A stretch of 64,000 nt of DNA from an uncultured Chlorobiaceae bacterium (GTDB lineage Bacteria; Bacteroidota; Chlorobiia; Chlorobiales; Chlorobiaceae). Numbering within the stretch: the first letter of the stretch is position 1; the number at the start of each line of letters is the position of its first letter. Location of the stretch: NCBI GenBank assembly GCA_903839405.1, contig CAIMCD010000008.1:62001-126000 (forward strand). The letters run 5' to 3'. The notes under the pieces are model-generated. The model did no database searches and had not been told where the DNA came from. It saw nothing but the letters and a program-made list of their open reading frames with translations. Positions 44,360 to 52,593 of this stretch are shown in pieces. A program made the translations under genes and the position numbers.

Positions 44360-46297
44360 ATGAAAAAAATAAAATTTATGGATGTCTCCTTTCGTGACGG
44401 GTTTCAGTCATGTTTTGGAGCAAGGGTCAAGACCGAAGATTTTTTGCCGGCGCTTGAGGCGGCCGTACATGCCGGTACCGACAATTTTGAAATAGGCGGT
44501 GGTGCCCGCTTTCAGAGCCTCTACTTTTATTGCGAGGAGGATGCTTTTGCCATGATGGATGAGGCCCGCAAGGTTGTCGGGCCGGATATCAACCTCCAGA
44601 CCCTTTCACGGGGCGCGAACGTTGTTGGCCTTGTCTCCCAGTCGCGCGATATTATTGATCTCCATGCCCGTCTCTTTAAAAAGCATGGTATCACCACCAT
44701 CCGCAATTTCGACGCCCTGATGGATGTCCGCAATCTGGCCTATTCGGGTCAATGCATCCATAATGCCGGCCTGCGTCACCAGGTGGTTATTGCCCTGATG
44801 GGCTTGCCGCCGGGCCTTAACGAGACCTATTGCCATACCCCGCAGTTCTATCTCGACAAGCTGCAGGAGATTCTTGATGCTGGTATCCCTTATGACAGCG
44901 TGGCCTTCAAGGATGCTTCCGGCACCACCACTCCGGCCGTGGTTTATGATACCATCAAGGGGGCAAGAAAGATGCTGCCCGAAGGCACAGAGATCGAGTT
45001 CCATACGCACGATACGGCTGGAATGGGCGTTGCCTGCAACTTTGCAGCCATCCAGGGCGGCGCCGATATTATCGATCTTTCCATGGCTCCGGTCAGCGGC
45101 GGCACGGCGGCCGTGGACATTCTGACCATGTGGCAGCGGCTCCGTGGTACCGAGTACACGCTCGACATTGATCATGAAAAATATCTCGAAGTCGAGGCGC
45201 TCTTTATCGACCAGATGTACAAGTATTACATGCCGCCCGAGGCAACGGCGGTCAATCCGGTGATCTCTTTTTCACCCATGCCCGGCGGCGCCCTTACGGC
45301 CAACACCCAGATGATGCGCGACAACAACACGCTTCACTTGTTGCCCGCCGTGATTAAAAACATGCGTGAAGTGGTGGTCAAAGGCGGCTTTGGCTCATCG
45401 GTAACTCCGGTATCGCAGTTCTACGTTCAGCAGGCCTTTGCCAATACCATTCAGGGGCCCTGGACAAAAATCACCGAGAGCTATGGCAAGATGGTGCTCG
45501 GCTACTTCGGCCATACCCCGGCCCAGCCCGATCTGGAGGTGGTAAGGATGGCCTCCGAGCAGCTCGGTATTGAGCCAACCACTGAAGATGTGCACGATAT
45601 CAACGACCGCAACCCGGAGCTTGGTGTCGCCTACAACACCGGTCTGCTCCGGAAAGCCGGGCTGGCGGTTACGGATGAGAATGTTTTTATTGCCGCAACC
45701 TGCGGTGCCAAGGGGATTGCATTCCTTCAGGGCGAGTGCTCCAACGGCATCCGCTACAAGGCCGATATTGCGGTTGAAATCAAGGCCAAAACCAGGGCCG
45801 AGGTGGTTGCCGCCTACCATGAAGCCCACAAGCACGACGTCCATCAGGAGGAGGTCAACCAGCGCCTTGAGGAGCTTTTTTCAAAGCCGGCTCCAACCGC
45901 GCCGGCTCCGGCCGCAGCTACCTCCTCAAAGGTGATCTCCATGGCGGGCAACTTTACGGTTTTTGTTGATGGAGCCCCTTTTACCGTAACCTTTGCCGAA
46001 GGCTCAGCCATCAACCCGCAGAGCGCTCCGGTTGCCGAGGCAGCACCGCTTCCTGCCGCGTCCGCAACTGCGCCGATCACCGATGGTACGCCCGTGCTCG
46101 CCGTCATGCCGGGCAATGTCTACTCCATTTCGGTCAAGGTTGGCGATGAGGTCAAGGAGGGTGAAGAGGTGGCGGTGCTTGAAGCCATGAAAATGGAAAA
46201 CCCGGTCAAGGCCCCTTGCGCCGGAAAGATCATTGCCATCAAGGTTGCCAAAGGCGATACCGTCGGGATGGGTGACGTGATGATGTTTATCGGATAA
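44360..46297 (+). CDS. Biotin-dependent pyruvate/oxaloacetate carboxyltransferase (PycB/OadA-like)
   Basis: 645 residues from ATG 44360, which has AAAGGA upstream; GTG 44354 is an alternative. The carboxyltransferase TIM barrel has MDVSFRDGFQS (metal Asp), the carbamylation/metal region VAFKDASGTTTPA and EFHTHDTAGMGVA (metal histidines). A PYC_OADA conserved region covers about 290-460, a Pro/Ala linker about 515-570, and a biotinyl domain follows with EAMKMENPV (the lysine carries biotin). It would transfer CO2 between carboxybiotin and pyruvate. The biotin carboxylase partner is not in the window, and no sodium-pump beta/gamma subunits are adjacent, so a pyruvate carboxylase role is favoured. 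Confidence 0.9.
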   Translation: MKKIKFMDVSFRDGFQSCFGARVKTEDFLPALEAAVHAGTDNFEIGGGARFQSLYFYCEEDAFAMMDEARKVVGPDINLQTLSRGANVVGLVSQSRDIIDLHARLFKKHGITTIRNFDALMDVRNLAYSGQCIHNAGLRHQVVIALMGLPPGLNETYCHTPQFYLDKLQEILDAGIPYDSVAFKDASGTTTPAVVYDTIKGARKMLPEGTEIEFHTHDTAGMGVACNFAAIQGGADIIDLSMAPVSGGTAAVDILTMWQRLRGTEYTLDIDHEKYLEVEALFIDQMYKYYMPPEATAVNPVISFSPMPGGALTANTQMMRDNNTLHLLPAVIKNMREVVVKGGFGSSVTPVSQFYVQQAFANTIQGPWTKITESYGKMVLGYFGHTPAQPDLEVVRMASEQLGIEPTTEDVHDINDRNPELGVAYNTGLLRKAGLAVTDENVFIAATCGAKGIAFLQGECSNGIRYKADIAVEIKAKTRAEVVAAYHEAHKHDVHQEEVNQRLEELFSKPAPTAPAPAAATSSKVISMAGNFTVFVDGAPFTVTFAEGSAINPQSAPVAEAAPLPAASATAPITDGTPVLAVMPGNVYSISVKVGDEVKEGEEVAVLEAMKMENPVKAPCAGKIIAIKVAKGDTVGMGDVMMFIG

Positions 46298-46312
46298 CCT
46301 CTTTTTCGTCCA

Positions 46313-46361
46313 GTGCCGGGAGCCCTCCCGGCACACTTGGGAGGAATGTTCTCCCAATTTT
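46313..46361 (+). terminator. Double hairpin terminator after the carboxyltransferase gene
   Basis: First stem GTGCCGGGAG (46313-46322) / CTCCCGGCAC (46325-46334), perfect, with a 2-base loop. Second stem TTGGGAG (46337-46343) / CTCCCAA (46351-46357), followed by TTTT. Together they form a strong stop before the NACHT-FGE gene. Confidence 0.85.
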
Positions 46362-46486
46362 CTGCAACTCCCTGACCCTTTTCTCCGCTCTACCGCTTTT
46401 CCATTCCTGAGTGATTGTGCTATATTCAGTTACGTCTCTTTTATCCCCGTAATGCACAGGATTGTTACTCTCAATCGAAAAGTACC

Positions 46487-48409
46487 ATGGCTGAATCCCC
46501 TGAATTTCCGCCTGATGAGCTTTCGGTTGATTATGAACGGGCCGATGTGCAGGACTTTACAAAAGAGCAGCAGGAGCGGTTTTTAAAAAACTGGTTCCGG
46601 GCGGCTTTTTTGCGTGACCATCCTGAGGGGGCGCTCTCTGCTGATGAGTGGAAGCGGCAGCAGCAAGCGAAAGCTGAAGAGCGAACCCGAACCATTATCA
46701 CCTACCTGACGGAGGAGCAGAACAAGGGATTGCGCCAACTCGCGGCCATACCGATGATTCTGCAGATCATGGCCATTTTGTGGAAAGAGCGGGAGTATCT
46801 GCCCAAAAGCCGCGTCAAGCTCTACAACGCTGTGCTGGATTATCTGCTCGAACTCCGCGATGGCCGCCGGGGAATTGCGTCACCCCTTCCGGCCGAGGAT
46901 GCCCGGCTGGTGCTTGGGCCGGTTTCGCTCTGGATGCAGGAGGAGCTGAAAAAAGACGAGGCTGAGCGGAGCCTGATGCAGAAGAAAATGCAGAAAGAGC
47001 TTGATACCCTGCGCGACCGAACCTGCTCGCCCCCTTCCGCCGCTGACTTTTGCGATCATCTGGTCAAGCGGGCTGGGTTGCTCATGGAGTATGGGAGCAC
47101 GCACTATGTTTTTCGGCATAAATCGTTCAGGGAGTATCTGGCAGGTGTTGAGCTGCTGAAAAAGGTCGAGCGAACGACAGGCTATCTTGATATTCTGATT
47201 GCCGGTTTTGGTGACGACTGGTGGGAGGAGCCGATACGATTTTTTATTGCTCAAGCCGATGAAGTGCTTTTTGACCTTTTTATGGAAAAGCTCTTTGACT
47301 CTCCGCAGAGTAACGATTTGTCGCCCAAAAAAGCAACCTTGCTTTTAACCCTGATCGACGAAGCCCGACGGAAAAAGGTTGATGCTCTTTGCAAAAAACT
47401 TCTTGATCCTGCAACCGATGCCGGTCGGCAGCGGGTGATTCTGGACTGCCTGAAAGCTGTCGGAAAACCGGCTGCGCTTGAAGCCTTGCAGGAGTTCAGA
47501 AGCAAAAAACTTGCCAGAGAGAACCGTGACGTTGCCAGCAGGGCTGAAGAGGTTATTCTGCTTTTGGGAGGTCAGGTGGTTGATGGTGAATCTGAAAAGA
47601 GGAGTGCCGGAATATCCGAATCGTTGCGTAACCAAAATGAACAGAGTGCCGAGTATATCCTGATACCGGGCGGAAGCTATATCTATTCTGATACCGGACA
47701 GGAGGAGCAGGTAGATGATCTCTACGTTGCAAAATACCCGGTGACCAACAAGCTCTATCGTGCTTTTATTGCCTATCTGGAGTCAAAGGGTGCGGAGCAT
47801 GAGGCTCTGCTTCCACTCTCAGTGTTTCATGGGGAGCTGGACTCCATTGCCAGGAACAACGCATGGGGAAAAGAGTTTGGCGAGTATCTCAAAAAGGGCA
47901 AAAATGATTTTGCTGCTCATTTTCGTTCGAGGAATGATGAAGATCGCAAATTCGGCGGGGATGATCAGCCAGTTGTCAGTATCACCTGGTATGCAGCCCG
48001 ATCCTACTGCTTGTGGTTATCCATGCTTGAAGGGGAACGGACCCTATACCGCTTGCCGACAGAGATTGAGTGGGAGTGGGCAGCGGGAGGCAAAGAGAAG
48101 AGAAGCTATCCGTGGGGAGAGAAAGAACCCTCATCTCTGCTTGCCAACTATAACGAAATTGTAGGAGCAACAACCCCGGTTGGCAGCTACCCCGAAGGCA
48201 TGACCCCGGAAGGGTTATATGATATGGCGGGTAACGTCTGGGAGTGGATGGAGAATTGGTATGACGAAAATGAAGCTGCCCGTTCGTTGCGCGGGGGTTC
48301 GTGGAGCAGCTATTCTGATTATCTGCGTTGCTCTTGCCGGAGCTACTTCAATCCGGACGACGGGGACGACGATGTTGGGTTTCGTGTTGTTCGTTCCAGT
48401 CCCTCGTAG
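46487..48409 (+). CDS. N-terminally truncated NACHT-type NTPase fused to FGE/C-type-lectin domain; DGR target-like C-terminus
   Basis: 640 residues from ATG 46487 (ATG 46415 is less likely). The chain starts inside the C-terminal half of a STAND/NACHT NTPase: VQDFTKEQQERFLKNWFRA, LAAIPMILQIMAILWKERE, LPKSRVKLYNAVLDYLLELRD and YVFRHKSFREYLAGVELL. The P-loop and Walker B halves expected before this are absent, and the upstream 190 bases are terminator and spacer. A helical repeat region lies at about 260-370. An FGE domain begins near residue 390 (YILIPGGSYIYSDTG, QPVVSITWYAARSYCLWLS, YRLPTEIEWEWAAGG, GLYDMAGNVWEW). It closes in RSLRGGSW ... VGFRVV. Intact relatives are candidate ligand-sensing immune receptors; this one cannot hydrolyse NTP by itself. 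Confidence 0.82.
   Translation: MAESPEFPPDELSVDYERADVQDFTKEQQERFLKNWFRAAFLRDHPEGALSADEWKRQQQAKAEERTRTIITYLTEEQNKGLRQLAAIPMILQIMAILWKEREYLPKSRVKLYNAVLDYLLELRDGRRGIASPLPAEDARLVLGPVSLWMQEELKKDEAERSLMQKKMQKELDTLRDRTCSPPSAADFCDHLVKRAGLLMEYGSTHYVFRHKSFREYLAGVELLKKVERTTGYLDILIAGFGDDWWEEPIRFFIAQADEVLFDLFMEKLFDSPQSNDLSPKKATLLLTLIDEARRKKVDALCKKLLDPATDAGRQRVILDCLKAVGKPAALEALQEFRSKKLARENRDVASRAEEVILLLGGQVVDGESEKRSAGISESLRNQNEQSAEYILIPGGSYIYSDTGQEEQVDDLYVAKYPVTNKLYRAFIAYLESKGAEHEALLPLSVFHGELDSIARNNAWGKEFGEYLKKGKNDFAAHFRSRNDEDRKFGGDDQPVVSITWYAARSYCLWLSMLEGERTLYRLPTEIEWEWAAGGKEKRSYPWGEKEPSSLLANYNEIVGATTPVGSYPEGMTPEGLYDMAGNVWEWMENWYDENEAARSLRGGSWSSYSDYLRCSCRSYFNPDDGDDDVGFRVVRSSPS
48281..48406 (+). other. Candidate DGR variable region (VR) at the 3' end of the NACHT-FGE gene
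   Basis: Between the scaffold RSLRGGSW and VGFRVV, 16 codons beginning at 48305, 48308, 48311, 48317, 48320, 48329, 48335, 48341, 48344, 48347, 48350, 48356, 48359, 48365, 48368 and 48371 all end in C or T. They encode Ser, Tyr, Asp, Cys, Phe or Asn, the set reachable from AAC/AAT by changing only the adenines. GGG at 48362 fits an AGG or GAG template codon. Neighbouring fixed codons (TGG, CGG, CCG, GTT) show no such bias. Confidence 0.72.
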
Positions 48410-48433
48410 GGGCGAAAAATTTTTCGCCCTTAC
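48406..48433. repeat. 28-base palindrome overlapping the stop codon of the NACHT-FGE gene
   Basis: Arms GTAGGGGCGAAAAA (48406-48419) and TTTTTCGCCCTTAC (48420-48433) are complementary except one G-T pair. The left arm contains the TAG stop (48407-48409). It could form a cruciform directly at the end of the variable region. It also resembles short GGGCGAA-core mobile palindromes found in many cyanobacterial and green sulfur genomes (from memory). Confidence 0.75.
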
Positions 48434-48479
48434 ATCTGGCACCCTTACATCTTGCCTTACATCTCTCGCCCCTACATCT
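48427..48479 (+). repeat. Four short direct repeats of YCCTTACATCT type
   Basis: Units at 48427-48437, 48442-48452, 48454-48464 and 48469-48479 share CC(T/C)TACATCT with spacings 15, 12 and 15 bases. The first two are identical. They continue from the right arm of the palindrome, so the palindrome and repeats may be one decayed element between the convergent genes. Confidence 0.6.
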
Positions 48480-48500
48480 AGGGAAGGCGATTTTGCTGGG

Positions 48501-49712
48501 TTATGGCTTCAGCACCACTTCACAACCGGGATGGAGTTCAATAAAACGCTCAATCTCTTCGCCGGGGATCATGCTGGTTGAAAGCTCGATTTTTTCCAGA
48601 TTCTCAAGGTGCATGAGCGGGGCGATGGAGGTGACCTGGGTGTTGGAGATGTCAAGCTCTTCAAGCCATTCAAGCTCTTCAAGCGGCTTGATGGAGGTCA
48701 AAGGTGTGTTTGCCAAACTCAGCTCCCGAAGTCCGGAGATGGAGCGTAGCGCTTCGATGCTCTCAATCCTGGTTTTGTTGCAGCGGAGGTATTCAAGATT
48801 CGTGAGCCCGGCAAGGGGAGTCAGGTCGGTAACGCTTGAGTTGTTGATGCCCAGTTCGATCAGGTTTTCCAGCCCTGCAAGCGGTTCAATGGAGGTGATG
48901 GCGGTTTTGTAGCAACTGAGTTTTTCCAGATTGATGAGATCTTTCAGGGGCGAAAGGTCATTGATCAGGGTTTCCGAACAGTAAAGCTCTTCCAGATTAA
49001 TCAGATTGCGTATCGGTTCCAGTGAACTGACCTCGGTGCTTGATATCCAGAGCAGTCGGAGTGAAGTCAGGTTGCGCAGGGGTTCGAGGGTTGAAAAGTC
49101 GCAGTCGAACGCATAGAGGCGCTGCAGTTTTTCAAGATCCTTCAGTGGCAAAAGGTTCTCAACCGGAGATTCGTCGCAACGCAGTTGCTGCAGGTTTGCA
49201 AGCATCCTGACCGGCAAGAGGTCATGAATGCGGCGGTTGTCACAGCGCAGGTGGGTGACCGACAAAAAGTCCACAATCTCCTGATCGGAAGGGTCGCGCA
49301 CCAGTTTCATGGTTGTTTTGATCACCTCTTTCCAGTCGGAGGTGAGGGCGTTCCACCATTTTTTGCGTGCTCCGCACTCTTTCAGCAGCTCTTTTCGGGT
49401 GATGGTTTCAAGCAGCTCACGCTCATCAGCCGAGCAGTAGAGGTGGCGCGTATTGTCGTGATGCACCGCTTCCGTCGGGGGAGTTGCTGGAGTTGATGGA
49501 GGGGCGGCTTCCTCGTTGAGTGGCTCGGTCAGGCAGCGCGTAAACCACTCGGCTTTTTTGTCCTCTATATGGTTGCGGTGTAGTTCCCGTGATTGCTGGT
49601 CGAGAGAAGAGATATCTTCAAGAATGTCATTTCCGCAGCGCGGGCAAACTGCACTTTCCACAGTGAGGGGAAACCCGCAGACCGGGCATTGACTATAGGT
49701 ATTTTGCTCCAA
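48501..49712 (-). CDS. Zinc-ribbon and leucine-rich-repeat protein
   Basis: 403 residues, no signal peptide. An N-terminal zinc ribbon has CPVCG and CPRCG (C9, C12, C23, C26). A polar linker of about 60 residues with Pro/Thr runs follows. From about residue 150 come eleven or so internalin-type repeats of 21-22 residues (for example LTPLAGLTNLEYLRCNKTRI and IEPLAGLENLIELGINNSSV), forming a curved protein-binding surface. The protein is predicted cytoplasmic. It converges on the NACHT-FGE gene with only 91 bases between stops, across the palindrome and repeats. Partner and role are unknown; a recognition function is inferred from the repeats. Confidence 0.85.
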   Translation of the reverse strand: MEQNTYSQCPVCGFPLTVESAVCPRCGNDILEDISSLDQQSRELHRNHIEDKKAEWFTRCLTEPLNEEAAPPSTPATPPTEAVHHDNTRHLYCSADERELLETITRKELLKECGARKKWWNALTSDWKEVIKTTMKLVRDPSDQEIVDFLSVTHLRCDNRRIHDLLPVRMLANLQQLRCDESPVENLLPLKDLEKLQRLYAFDCDFSTLEPLRNLTSLRLLWISSTEVSSLEPIRNLINLEELYCSETLINDLSPLKDLINLEKLSCYKTAITSIEPLAGLENLIELGINNSSVTDLTPLAGLTNLEYLRCNKTRIESIEALRSISGLRELSLANTPLTSIKPLEELEWLEELDISNTQVTSIAPLMHLENLEKIELSTSMIPGEEIERFIELHPGCEVVLKP

Positions 49713-49995
49713 AATATGACGGCAGTTAACTGATTAAATGAAATTGGGGATGGTATATGATTAAATAATAAGAAAAAAAGCGTTACTGACATAAGGGACG
49801 CGGAAAAATCACGCGTATAATTTCCGGTTTCATCCCTGCAGCTTTTGCAGAAGAGGGTTTTTCCAGAGAAAACTATTAGGTCGTAGTGCTTGTTTACTTC
49901 AGGAATGCATCTTTATTTGCTTTGACCAGTTACGGTTCCGGAGTCCAACAGCATGGAAAGAGATATCAAGGGATCAACATCGCAAGGAGAGTCTT

Positions 49996-52401
49996 ATGGT
50001 TGATCATTCGTTACAGGAGAGTATTGATGCCCGCTCCGTGATGGAGCAGTTGCTTGCATTATCGGACGAAGAGTGGCTCTTGAGGCGAAAGGGGTTCCGC
50101 AATCATGAAAAAAGCATCCAGATCAATGAGACCCTTTTGACCATAGGGAACGGTTATCTCAATATCAGGGGAAGCCTTGAGGAGCTGGTACAAAACCATT
50201 GTGGTGGCATGTACCTGAGCGGGATTTACGATAAATCCGAAGCTGATGTTGAAGAGCTGGTTAAATGCCCCATGTGGACCGATGTCTCAATCTGGAGTGA
50301 AAATCAGAAATTCAGCCTCTCAACCTGCAAGGCCCTCTCGCATGAGCAGACGCTTGACTTGAAAAAAGGGGTACTGCATCGTCTTACTACCTTTAAAAAC
50401 CCTTCAGGCCAGATTCTCACCCTTGAGACCCAGCGCCTTGTTTTTACGCATAATATTCATTTGGGGTGCATGATGGTCAAGGTGACGCCGAGAAATTTTT
50501 CTGGCATCATCCGCGTTATCGGCGGCCTGAACGGCGATGTCAGCAACCGGGGCTATTTTGCGGGTGAACGCCGCAAGCATCTGCAGCTTGAGCGCATTGA
50601 GCGTGGCCGGAACTTTATGTATATCGAAATGAAGACCCGTGAACGGGGCATACGGGTTTCGGAAGCCGCCTCGTGGAAGCTTGTTTCGCCCCCTTTCCAG
50701 ACTCATAAGTGGGAACCGAGAATTTACGGCGAGAAGTTTACCAGTGAAATTTCGCTTGATGTGCGCCAGGGGGAGAGTTATGTTTTTGAAAAACTGGCGG
50801 TTGTAGCTACAAACCGTGAGCTTGCGGATAAGGAGATGTTTCGGGGTTCAATCTGCAAGTTGAAAAACTTTGTTCGCCGAGGTGCGGTTGCTGAAGTAAC
50901 CGCTCATCTTAAAGCCTTTGAGGCCAAATGGCAGCAGGCCGATATTGTTATCCAGGGCGACCGGGAGGCCCAGCACGCCTTGCGTTACAATATCTATCAG
51001 CTTCTGATCAACGGTCCTCCCATTTCTGCTACCAGTATTGGCGCAAAATTTTTAAGCTCCGAGGGCTACCTCGGCCATGTTTTCTGGGATACCGAGATTT
51101 TTATGCTCCCGTTTTATATCTACAATTTCCCTGAAATTGCCCGCAATATGCTCCTTTACCGGTACAATACGCTGGAGGGAGCCAAGAAAAATGCCCTGAA
51201 ATCAGGCTGCAAAGGGGCCAAGTATGCCTGGGAGTCGGCTACGACGGGAGAGGACGTAACGCCTCGATTTGCCTCAAAGCTTGAGCGTACCATCCGCCTG
51301 ATCTATACCGGCACGGAGGAGGATCATATTGTTTCTGATGTGATTTACGGAGTTGAAAAGTATTTCCGGGCGACGGGTGATGAGCAGTTTTTTGTGGATT
51401 ACGGTCTTGAAATGGTTTTTCTGACGGCACGCTTCTGGGCTTCGAGGGTTGTTGCTGTAGGCGGGCACTATGAGATTCGTTGCGTTATCGGCCCTGATGA
51501 GTTTCATGAGCATGTCAATAATAATGTCTACACCAATTTTATGGTGAAGTGGCACCTCGCTCTGGCCGTTTTGCTCTTCAACTATATGGGTCGCAATCAC
51601 CCGAAACTGCTTGACGACCTTGTTGACAAAATATCGCTTCAGAATGAGGAGATTAGCGAGTGGATGGAGATCAGCCGCAAGCTCAAGCTGCTCTACGACC
51701 CCCAAACCAAGCTCTTTGAACAGTTCGACGGTTACTTCTCCCTGAGAGATTACAGAATTAAGGGTTTTGACCGCAAAGGTCATCCCATGCTGCCTCGCGG
51801 CATCAATTATCGCAATATCCAGTCTACACAACTGATTAAACAGGCTGATGTGCTCAGCATGATGCTGCTTTTCCCCCTTGCGTTCAGTAAAGAGCAAAAA
51901 GCGATCAATTATGACTATTACGAAAAACGGACGGCCCACAAGTCATCACTCAGTCACTGTATCTATGCCATGACAGGGCTTGCTGCCGGAAAGCATGCAA
52001 GGGCGTATGACTATTTTATGAAGACGGCACTCTTTGACTTGAAGAACCTGCACGAGAACACGGCGCTTGGCATTCATGCGGCGGCGGTTGGTGGCACCTG
52101 GCAGACCGTTGTCTATGGTTTTGGTGGGCTTTCAATAAAGTCCGACCGGCTTGTGCTGAATCCGTGGCTGCCGAAAAAATGGGAGAGCCTCTCTTTCAAG
52201 GTGCAGTGGCGGGCGCGAAGCGTTGATATAACGGTCTATCACGACCGGGTTTCGGTGCTGATCACCTCAGCCGAACAGATTTCGCTGCCGCTGAGCCTCT
52301 TCCAGAAAACCTATAGACTCGAGACAAACCGGCATCATGAGTTGCTCTTTGATCGTCGTAAAGCACCTGATTCCTCTTTTCCTCGGAGGGCGAATCCATA
52401 A
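49996..52401 (+). CDS. Glycoside hydrolase family 65 phosphorylase-like protein
   Basis: 801 residues, family length. The N-terminal super-sandwich domain has ETLLTIGNGYLNIRGSLEE and GMYLSGIYD. The (alpha/alpha)6 barrel has GHVFWDTEIFMLPFYIYNFPEIARNMLLYRY and the catalytic acid loop IGPDEFHEH (E502). Phosphate-binding loop residues sit in NIQSTQLIKQADVL and AAAVGGTWQ. GH65 enzymes phosphorolyse alpha-glucosides such as maltose, trehalose, kojibiose or nigerose; the substrate cannot be assigned. There is no beta-phosphoglucomutase gene beside it, unlike many GH65 loci. A GGAG ribosome site precedes the start. Confidence 0.9.
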   Translation: MVDHSLQESIDARSVMEQLLALSDEEWLLRRKGFRNHEKSIQINETLLTIGNGYLNIRGSLEELVQNHCGGMYLSGIYDKSEADVEELVKCPMWTDVSIWSENQKFSLSTCKALSHEQTLDLKKGVLHRLTTFKNPSGQILTLETQRLVFTHNIHLGCMMVKVTPRNFSGIIRVIGGLNGDVSNRGYFAGERRKHLQLERIERGRNFMYIEMKTRERGIRVSEAASWKLVSPPFQTHKWEPRIYGEKFTSEISLDVRQGESYVFEKLAVVATNRELADKEMFRGSICKLKNFVRRGAVAEVTAHLKAFEAKWQQADIVIQGDREAQHALRYNIYQLLINGPPISATSIGAKFLSSEGYLGHVFWDTEIFMLPFYIYNFPEIARNMLLYRYNTLEGAKKNALKSGCKGAKYAWESATTGEDVTPRFASKLERTIRLIYTGTEEDHIVSDVIYGVEKYFRATGDEQFFVDYGLEMVFLTARFWASRVVAVGGHYEIRCVIGPDEFHEHVNNNVYTNFMVKWHLALAVLLFNYMGRNHPKLLDDLVDKISLQNEEISEWMEISRKLKLLYDPQTKLFEQFDGYFSLRDYRIKGFDRKGHPMLPRGINYRNIQSTQLIKQADVLSMMLLFPLAFSKEQKAINYDYYEKRTAHKSSLSHCIYAMTGLAAGKHARAYDYFMKTALFDLKNLHENTALGIHAAAVGGTWQTVVYGFGGLSIKSDRLVLNPWLPKKWESLSFKVQWRARSVDITVYHDRVSVLITSAEQISLPLSLFQKTYRLETNRHHELLFDRRKAPDSSFPRRANP

Positions 52402-52593
52402 ATGATTCTGCCGGAGTGCGTTATATTGATCAATGGTGCCGGGTGCTGTTTTAGGGTGCATGGTGTTTGGTGATAGCCTCCGCAACTTCCGGAATAAAAG
52501 TGCTATTTTGTTTTCCGGATACGATGGCTCTCTTGCTTCGGTTGCCGCAGGAACCCACTGCAATCACAAACGCTGACAGGCTCTGATTTTTTT

